Below are positions 55,163 through 64,000 of a DNA stretch of 64,000 nucleotides, in pieces. The notes beneath the pieces are model-generated. The model was not told where the DNA came from. It ran no database searches and saw nothing but the letters and a program-made list of their open reading frames with translations. Source of the stretch: Hemileia vastatrix. Its lineage: Eukaryota > Basidiomycota > Pucciniomycetes > Pucciniales > Zaghouaniaceae. The position numbers and the translations under genes were made by a program. The DNA lies in assembly GCA_030280995.1 (NCBI GenBank), contig JASXTE010000003.1, positions 48,410,474 to 48,474,473 on the forward strand, written 5' to 3'. The first letter of the stretch is position 1. Each line of letters starts with the position of its first letter.

Positions 55163-56445
55163 GATATGTGATAAGTTAAAATTTGATGCTCTTAATTGTT
55201 ATAGAATCTATCTTGTAACATCAAAAATCAAGAATTTTAATTTAACTATCATACTCAATTGAATTTATATAGTGTATAAGTACACATTACTGAATTATAT
55301 CTATCTTCATGCATATAAAGACATATAATTGTCTAAAAAAGTAAATTTACTACAATAGAAGTTACATTTATATTTTTTTATGATTTTAATTAACACATAC
55401 CTTATACAACTTAATTTATGAAATACATTCAACAAATAGGTAAATATAGACAATCTATAGTCTTTATCATTTTTTATAATAGGCTAGTGTTTTACATATG
55501 AGCCCCTAACATGAAATATTTATTTTCCAATAAGCACAATAGTTTTAGAACATAACTTAATAAGAAAAAAGTGTTTAGGAGCCTATCAACATAGTTTTAA
55601 GACTTTACCCCTAAACTATTTCATATAGGCAAGGAGTCACTTATATATATACAATTGAAAATCTTATTTAATTAAAACATAATGTATGTAGAACTTAACT
55701 TAGTGAGTTGTTGTGTGTGTGTATTTATAATATGGTTTAAGGTTTTAAAAAACATTGTGCAATACATTTTATAAAAACATGCTAGATGTATAAGATATCA
55801 CTCAAAAGAAGATATCAAGTCTTTAAATAATAAGTGAAACTAAAACCTAGACATAGTTATGTAGAAAACTAAATTTTAAAACTTTATATATTGATTTGAA
55901 AATGGTTAAATGAAATTGAGCATAATGCATAGATGAAATTAATATTCCTATATGTAAAAATATAGGTAGCCAAGTGGTTAGCTGCAACCATGACTGGCAC
56001 CAAAAACACTGCAGAACCCATGTTCAAACCCCAACAGCAGAATATTGTCAAAGTAAAAAAAGTCAGATTTATGGTGACTGAAGATGATAAGCCTATAACC
56101 AATGTTACAGGCACAAAAAGAAACTATAATGAGATGGAAAACAAGGGGAAGGAATTTAAGGATAATTGGATATTTAGGATAATCAGGAAAAGGAGAAAAG
56201 TTAAAATTGAGTTGATAACAAGAAGGGAAGCTATAGAAGGAGTTACAGGGCCAAATTAAGAGCGGTATTATCATTATTTCACATTATTTATTTAACTTTA
56301 AGTTTAAAAACAGATAAATATTAAAGTTTTAATTCTTTTTAAATATCATATATAGTTGAAGACTTGATAGTTCAACTATTTTACTCTTAGGACCAATCAC
56401 TTATTAATTGGTCACTTATTTTTTGATATATATCTGATGTACAAA
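55163..56445 (+). repeat. Satellite unit 44, class A' with ORF V56F
   Basis: 1102G and the V56F change at 56155 shared with unit 32, but 1163 is A. ORF 55990-56259. Confidence 0.97.
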
Positions 56446-57728
56446 GATATGTGATAAGTTAAAATTTGATGCTCTTAATTGTTATAGAAGCTATCTTGTA
56501 ACATCAAAAGTCATGAATTTTAATTTAACTATCATACTCAATTGAATTTATATAGTGTATAAGTACACATTACTGAATTATATCTATCTTCATGCATATA
56601 AAGACATATAATTGTCTAAAAAAGTAAATTTACTACAATAGAAGTTACATTTATATTTTTTTATGATTTTAATTAACACATACCTTATACAACTTAATTT
56701 ATGAAATACATTCAACAAATAGGTAAATATAGACAATCTATAGTCTTTATCATTTTTTATAATAGGCTAGTGTTTTACATATGAGCCCCTAACATGAAAT
56801 ATTTATTTTCCAATAAGCAAAATAGTTTTAGAACATAACTTAATAAGAAAAAAGTGTTTAGGAGCCTATCAACATAGTTTTAAGACTTTACCCCTAAACT
56901 ATTTCATATAGGCAAGGAGTCACTTACATATATACAATTGAAAATCTTATTTAATTAAAACATAATGTATGTAGGACTTAACTTACTGAGTTGTTGTATG
57001 TGTGTATTTATAATATGGTTTAAGGTTTTAAAAAACATTGTGCAATACATTTTATAAAAACATGCTAGATGTATAAGATATCACTCAAAAGAAGATATCA
57101 AGTCTTTAAATAATAAGTGAAACTAAAACCTAGACATACTTATGTAGAAAACTAAATTTTAAAACTTTATATATTGATTTGAAAATGGTTAAATGAAATT
57201 GAGCATAATGCATAGATGAAATTAATATTCCTATATGTAAAAATATAGGTAGCCAAGTGGTTAGCTGCAACCATGACTGGCACCAAAAACACTGCAGAAC
57301 CCATGTTCAAACCCCAACAGCAGAATATTGTCAAAGTAAAAAAAGTCAGATTTATGGTGACTGAAGATGATAAGCCTATAACCAATGTTACAGGCACAAA
57401 AAGAAACTATAATGAGATGGAAAACAAGGGGAAGGAAGTTAAGGATAATTGGATATTTAGGATAATCAGGAAAAGGAGAAAAGTTAAAATTGAGTTGATA
57501 ACAAGAAGGGAAGCTATAGAAGGAGTTACAGGGCCAAATTAAGAGCTGTATTATCATTATTTCACATTATTTATTTAACTTTAAGTTTAAAAACAGATAA
57601 ATATTAAAGTTTTAATTCTTTTTAAATATCATATATAGTTGAAGACTTGATAGTTCAACTATTTTACTCTTAGGACCAATCACTTATTAATTGGTCACTT
57701 ATTTTTTGATATATATCTGATGTACAAA
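56446..57728 (+). repeat. Satellite unit 45, class B' with rare marks
   Basis: 69T, 375A and 482C, as unit 33. ORF 57273-57542. Confidence 0.97.
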
Positions 57729-59011
57729 GATATGTGATAAGTTAAAATTTGATGCTCTTAATTGTTATAGAATCTATCTTGTAACATCAAAAATCAAGAA
57801 TTTTAATTTAACTATCATACTCAATTGAATTTATATAGTGTATAAGTACACATTACTGAATTATATCTATCTTCATGCATATAAAGACATATAATTGTCT
57901 AAAAAAGTAAATTTACTACAATAGAAGTTACATTTATATTTTTTTATGATTTTAATTAACACATACCTTATACAACTTAATTTATGAAATACATTCAACA
58001 AATAGGTAAATATAGACAATCTATAGTCTTTATCATTTTTTATAATAGGCTAGTGTTTTACATATGAGCCCCTAACATGAAATATTTATTTTCCAATAAG
58101 CACAATAGTTTTAGAACATAACTTAATAAGAAAAAAGTGTTTAGGAGCCTATCAACATAGTTTTAAGACTTTACCCCTAAACTATTTCATATAGGCAAGG
58201 AGTCACTTATATATATACAATTGAAAATCTTATTTAATTAAAACATAATGTATGTAGAACTTAACTTAGTGAGTTGTTGTGTGTGTGTATTTATAATATG
58301 GTTTAAGGTTTTAAAAAACATTGTGCAATACATTTTATAAAAACATGCTAGATGTATAAGATATCACTCAAAAGAAGATATCAAGTCTTTAAATAATAAG
58401 TGAAACTAAAACCTAGACATAGTTATGTAGAAAACTAAATTTTAAAACTTTATATATTGATTTGAAAATGGTTAAATGAAATTGAGCATAATGCATAGAT
58501 GAAATTAATATTCCTATATGTAAAAATATAGGTAGCCAAGTGGTTAGCTGCAACCATGACTGGCACCAAAAACACTGCAGAACCCATGTTCAAACCCCAA
58601 CAGCAGAATATTGTCAAAGTAAAAAAAGTCAGATTTATGGTGACTGAAGATGATAAGCCTATAACCAATGTTACAGGCACAAAAAGAAACTATAATGAGA
58701 TGGAAAACAAGGGGAAGGAAGTTAAGGATAATTGGATATTTAGGATAATCAGGAAAAGGAGAAAAGTTAAAATTGAGTTGATAACAAGAAGGGAAGCTAT
58801 AGAAGGAGTTACAGGGCCAAATTAAGAGCGGTATTATCATTATTTCACATTATTTATTTAACTTTAAGTTTAAAAACAGATAAATATTAAAGTTTTAATT
58901 CTTTTTAAATATCATATATAGTTGAAGACTTGATAGTTCAACTATTTTACTCTTAGGACCAATCACTTATTAATTGGTCACTTATTTTTTGATATATATC
59001 TGATGTACAAA
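57729..59011 (+). repeat. Satellite unit 46, class A'
   Basis: 1102G. Last unit of the second copy of the large duplicated block. ORF 58556-58825. Confidence 0.97.
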
Positions 59012-60294
59012 GATATGTGATAAGTTAAAATTTGATGCTCTTAATTGTTATAGAAGCTATCTTGTAACATCAAAAGTCAAGAATTTTAATTTAACTATCA
59101 TACTCAATTGAATTTATATAGTGTATAAGTACACATTACTGAATTATATCTATCTTCATGCATATAAAGACATATAATTGTCTAAAAAAGTAAATTTACT
59201 ACAATAGAAGTTACATTTATATTTTTTTATGATTTTAATTAACACATACCTTATACAACTTAATTTATGAAATACATTCAACAAATAGGTAAATATAGAC
59301 AATCTATAGTCTTTATCATTTTTTATAATAGGCTAGTGTTTTACATATGAGCCCCTAACATGAAATATTTATTTTCCAATAAGCACAATAGTTTTAGAAC
59401 ATAACTTAATAAGAAAAAAGTGTTTAGGAGCCTATCAACATAGTTTTAAGACTTTACCCCTAAACTATTTCATATAGGCAAGGAGTCACTTATATATATA
59501 CAATTGAAAATCTTATTTAATTAAAACATAATGTATGTAGGACTTAACTTACTGAGTTGTTGTATGTGTGTATTTATAATATGGTTTAAGGTTTTAAAAA
59601 ACATTGTGCAATACATTTTATAAAAACATGCTAGATGTATAAGATATCACTCAAAAGAAGATATCAAGTCTTTAAATAATAAGTGAAACTAAAACCTAGA
59701 AATACTTATGTAGAAAACTAAATTTTAAAACTTTATATATTGATTTGAAAATGGTTAAATGAAATTGAGCATAATGCATAGATGAAATTAATATTCCTAT
59801 ATGTAAAAATATAGGTAGCCAAGTGGTTAGCTGCAACCATGACTGGCACCAAAAACACTGCAGAACCCATGTTCAAACCCCAACAGCAGAATATTGTCAA
59901 AGTAAAAAAAGTCAGATTTATGGTGACTGAAGATGATAAGCCTATAACCAATGTTACAGGCACAAAAAGAAACTATAATGAGATGGAAAACAAGGGGAAG
60001 GAAGTTAAGGATAATTGGATATTTAGGATAATCAGGAAAAGGAGAAAAGTTAAAATTGAGTTGATAACAAGAAGGGAAGCTATAGAAGGAGTTACAGGGC
60101 CAAATTAAGAGCTGTATTATCATTATTTCACATTATTTATTTAACTTTAAGTTTAAAAACAGATAAATATTAAAGTTTTAATTCTTTTTAAATATCATAT
60201 ATAGTTGAAGACTTGATAGTTCAACTATTTTACTCTTAGGACCAATCACTTATTAATTGGTCACTTATTTTTTGATATATATCTGATGTACAAA
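59012..60294 (+). repeat. Satellite unit 47, class B'
   Basis: 694C and private 690A. ORF 59839-60108. Confidence 0.97.
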
Positions 60295-61577
60295 GATATG
60301 TGATAAGTTAAAATTTGATGCTCTTAATTGTTATAGAATCTATCTTGTAACATCAAAAATCAAGAATTTTAATTTAACTATCATACTCAATTGAATTTAT
60401 ATAGTGTATAAGTACACATTACTGAATTATATCTATCTTCATGCATATAAAGACATATAATTGTCTAAAAAAGTAAATTTACTACAATAGAAGTTACATT
60501 TATATTTTTTTATGATTTTAATTAACACATACCTTATACAACTTAATTTATGAAATACATTCAACAAATAGGTAAATATAGACAATCTATAGTCTTTATC
60601 ATTTTTTATAATAGGCTAGTGTTTTACATATGAGCCCCTAACATGAAATATTTATTTTCCAATAAGCACAATAGTTTTAGAACATAACTTAATAAGAAAA
60701 AAGTGTTTAGGAGCCTATCAACATAGTTTTAAGACTTTACCCCTAAACTATTTCATATAGGCAAGGAGTCACTTATATATATACAATTGAAAATCTTATT
60801 TAATTAAAACATAATGTATGTAGAACTTAACTTAGTGAGTTGTTGTGTGTGTGTATTTATAATATGGTTTAAGGTTTTAAAAAACATTGTGCAATACATT
60901 TTATAAAAACATGCTAGATGTATAAGATATCACTCAAAAGAAGATATCAAGTCTTTAAATAATAAGTGAAACTAAAACCTAGACATAGTTATGTAGAAAA
61001 CTAAATTTTAAAACTTTATATATTGATTTGAAAATGGTTAAATGAAATTGAGCATAATGCATAGATGAAATTAATATTCCTATATGTAAAAATATAGGTA
61101 GCCAAGTGGTTAGCTGCAACCATGACTGGCACCAAAAACACTGCAGAACCCATGTTCAAACCCCAACAGCAGAATATTGTCAAAGTAAAAAAAGTCAGAT
61201 TTATGGTGACTGAAGATGATAAGCCTATAACCAATGTTACAGGCACAAAAAGAAACTATAATGAGATGGAAAACAAGGGGAAGGAAGTTAAGGATAATTG
61301 GATATTTAGGATAATCAGGAAAAGGAGAAAAGTTAAAATTGAGTTGATAACAAGAAGGGAAGCTATAGAAGGAGTTACAGGGCCAAATTAAGAGCGGTAT
61401 TATCATTATTTCACATTATTTATTTAACTTTAAGTTTAAAAACAGATAAATATTAAAGTTTTAATTCTTTTTAAATATCATATATAGTTGAAGACTTGAT
61501 AGTTCAACTATTTTACTCTTAGGACCAATCACTTATTAATTGGTCACTTATTTTTTGATATATATCTGATGTACAAA
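60295..61577 (+). repeat. Satellite unit 48, class A'
   Basis: 1102G, otherwise reference-like. ORF 61122-61391. Confidence 0.97.
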
Positions 61578-62860
61578 GATATGTGATAAGTTAAAATTTG
61601 ATGCTCTTAATTGTTATAGAAGCTATCTTGTAACATCAAAAGTCAAGAATTTTAATTTAACTATCATACTCAATTGAATTTATATAGTGTATAAGTACAC
61701 ATTACTGAATTATATCTATCTTCATGCATATAAAGACATATAATTGTCTAAAAAAGTAAATTTACTACAATAGAAGTTACATTTATATTTTTTTATGATT
61801 TTAATTAACACATACCTTATACAACTTAATTTATGAAATACATTCAACAAATAGGTAAATATAGACAATCTATAGTCTTTATCATTTTTTATAATAGGCT
61901 AGTGTTTTACATATGAGCCCCTAACATGAAATATTTATTTTCCAATAAGCACAATAGTTTTAGAATATAACTTAATAAGAAAAAAGTGTTTAGGAGCCTA
62001 TCAACATAGTTTTAAGACTTTACCCCTAAACTATTTCATATAGGCAAGGAGTCACTTATATATATACAATTGAAAATCTTATTTAATTAAAACATAATGT
62101 ATGTAGGACTTAACTTACTGAGTTGTTGTATGTGTGTATTTATAATATGGTTTAAGGTTTTAAAAAACATTGTGCAATACATTTTATAAAAACATGCTAG
62201 ATGTATAAGATATCACTCAAAAGAAGATATCAAGTCTTTAAATAATAAGTGAAACTAAAACCTAGACATAGTTATGTAGAAAACTAAATTTTAAAACTTT
62301 ATATATTGATTTGAAAATGGTTAAATGAAATTGAGCATAATGCATAGATGAAATTAATATTCCTATATGTAAAAATATAGGTAGCCAAGTGGTTAGCTGC
62401 AACCATGACTGGCACCAAAAACACTGCAGAACCCATGTTCAAACCCCAACAGCAGAATATTGTCAAAGTAAAAAAAGTCAGATTTATGGTGACTGAAGAT
62501 GATAAGCCTATAACCAATGTTACAGGCACAAAAAGAAACTATAATGAGATGGAAAACAAGGGGAAGGAAGTTAAGGATAATTGGATATTTAGGATAATCA
62601 GGAAAAGGAGAAAAGTTAAAATTGAGTTGATAACAAGAAGGGAAGCTATAGAAGGAGTTACAGGGCCAAATTAAGAGCGGTATTATCATTATTTCACATT
62701 ATTTATTTAACTTTAAGTTTAAAAACAGATAAATATTAAAGTTTTAATTCTTTTTAAATATCATATATAGTTGAAGACTTGATAGTTCAACTATTTTACT
62801 CTTAGGACCAATCACTTATTAATTGGTCACTTATTTTTTGATATATATCTGATGTACAAA
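61578..62860 (+). repeat. Satellite unit 49, class B0
   Basis: 45G, 65G, 530G, 541C, 553A with 694G and 773G, a combination seen only here and in unit 50. Also 389T and 1102G. ORF 62405-62674. Confidence 0.97.
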
Positions 62861-64000
62861 GATATGTGATAAGTTAAAATTTGATGCTCTTAATTGTTAT
62901 AGAAGCTATCTTGTAACATCAAAAGTCAAGAATTTTAATTTAACTATCATACTCAATTGAATTTATATAGTGTATAAGTACACATTACTGAATTATATCT
63001 ATCTTCATGCATATAAAGACATATAATTGTCTAAAAAAGTAAATTTACTACAATAGAAGTTACATTTATATTTTTTTATGATTTTAATTAACACATACCT
63101 TATACAACTTAATTTATGAAATACATTCAACAAATAGGTAAATATAGACAATCTATAGTCTTTATCATTTTTTATAATAGGCTAGTGTTTTACATATGAG
63201 CCCCTAACATGAAATATTTATTTTCCAATAAGCACAATAAATTTAGAATATAACTTAATAAGAAAAAAGTGTTTAGGAGCCTATCAACATAGTTTTAAGA
63301 CTTTACCCCTAAACTATTTCATATAGGCAAGGAGTCACTTATATATATACAATTGAAAATCTTATTTAATTAAAACATAATGTATGTAGGACTTAACTTA
63401 CTGAGTTGTTGTATGTGTGTATTTATAATATGGTTTAAGGTTTTAAAAAACATTGTGCAATACATTTTATAAAAACATGCTAGATGTATAAGATATCACT
63501 CAAAAGAAGATATCAAGTCTTTAAATAATAAGTGAAACTAAAACCTAGACATAGTTATGTAGAAAACTAAATTTTAAAACTTTATATATTGATTTGAAAA
63601 TGGTTAAATGAAATTGAGCATAATGCATAGATGAAATTAATATTCCTATATGTAAAAATATAGGTAGCCAAGTGGTTAGCTGCAACCATGACTGGCACCA
63701 AAAACACTGCAGAACCCATGTTCAAACCCCAACAGCAGAATATTGTCAAAGTAAAAAAAGTCAGATTTATGGTGACTGAAGATGATAAGCCTATAACCAA
63801 TGTTACAGGCACAAAAAGAAACTATAATGAGATGGAAAACAAGGGGAAGGAAGTTAAGGATAATTGGATATTTAGGATAATCAGGAAAAGGAGAAAAGTT
63901 AAAATTGAGTTGATAACAAGAAGGGAAGCTATAGAAGGAGTTACAGGGCCAAATTAAGAGCTGTATTATCATTATTTCACATTATTTATTTAACTTTAAG
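62861..64000 (+). repeat. Satellite unit 50, class B0, cut by the window end
   Basis: As unit 49 with 389T, plus adjacent private changes 380A and 381A. 1102 is T. Only 1140 bp are in the window. ORF 63688-63957. Confidence 0.97.

Larger units (their letters stand above)
1..64000. repeat. Tandem satellite array, 1283-bp unit, 50 copies
   Basis: The same AT-rich sequence recurs every 1283 bp from the first to the last base, all in one orientation and with no insertion between units. Seven units (8, 11, 12, 13, 20, 26, 37) are 1282 bp. In six of them one A is missing from the A-run at unit position 585-590; in unit 13 one T is missing inside the ORF. The phase was chosen so that unit 1 starts at base 1, so the true unit boundary is arbitrary. 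Both ends of the array lie outside the window. High identity and shared variants between units show recent homogenisation. A long-unit satellite of a eukaryotic chromosome is the best reading; the family is not recognised. Confidence 0.98.

Noticed and set aside
1..64000. CRISPR array or bacterial repeat locus
   Set aside because: The repeats are 1283 bp and contiguous, with no short repeat-spacer pattern and no bacterial genes.
1..64000. Ribosomal DNA or its spacer
   Set aside because: No rRNA-like stretch is visible in any unit, and the unit is too short and AT-rich for an rDNA repeat.
1..64000. Artificial concatemer or pure assembly duplication
   Set aside because: Units carry linked, class-specific variants, mosaics and 1282-bp forms in a non-periodic order, which fits natural array evolution better than copying of one sequence. 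Long-read support would still be needed to exclude local mis-joins.

Overview
The whole window is one uninterrupted head-to-tail tandem array. A 1283-bp unit repeats 49 full times, and a 50th copy is cut by the window end after 1140 bp. No flanking single-copy DNA, recognisable protein-coding gene, rRNA, intact tRNA or CRISPR is visible. The unit is AT-rich: four sampled 60-bp lines total 43 G+C in 240, about 18%. Copies differ at only a handful of positions each. This is satellite DNA of a eukaryotic nuclear genome. The species cannot be named from the sequence; a plant or an invertebrate would both fit.

Layout of one unit (unit-1 coordinates; add 'unit start minus 1' for other units). Positions 1-784 are AT-rich and show no gene, only small inverted repeats, a short GT tract and a palindrome. 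Positions 785-804 are a perfect 7-bp hairpin. Directly after it come a good RNA polymerase III A box (805-815) and B box (860-868), as in tRNA genes and tRNA-derived SINEs. Positions 828-1097 form a GC-richer (36%), purine-rich block with an 89-codon plus-strand ORF. The first TTTT after the B box is at 1165. A hypothetical Pol III transcript would therefore be about 370 nt and would cover the block. Two further inverted repeats (1190-1217 and 1229-1251) close the unit.

Units fall into a few variant classes, called A, A', B, B', B0, C, D, E and F here. Key sites are 45, 65, 528, 530, 541, 553, the A-run at 585-590, 595, 693/694, 750, 770/773, 782 and 1102. The classes recur in order, which gives a higher-order structure. 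B-C-D trimers occur at units 6-8, 9-11 and 24-26. E-A-A' runs occur at units 14-16, 21-23, 30-32 and 42-44. A block of nine units (26-34) is repeated at units 37-46 with one extra unit (40). Class A' alternates with B-like units near the right end. This is the pattern expected from unequal exchange, segmental duplication and gene conversion.

No interacting gene set is present. The only plausible functional element is the tRNA-like/Pol III segment carried by every unit. The ORF is probably not a gene: five distinct substitutions were found in it, all amino-acid changing, plus one frameshift, and no silent change. That is too few to exclude selection.
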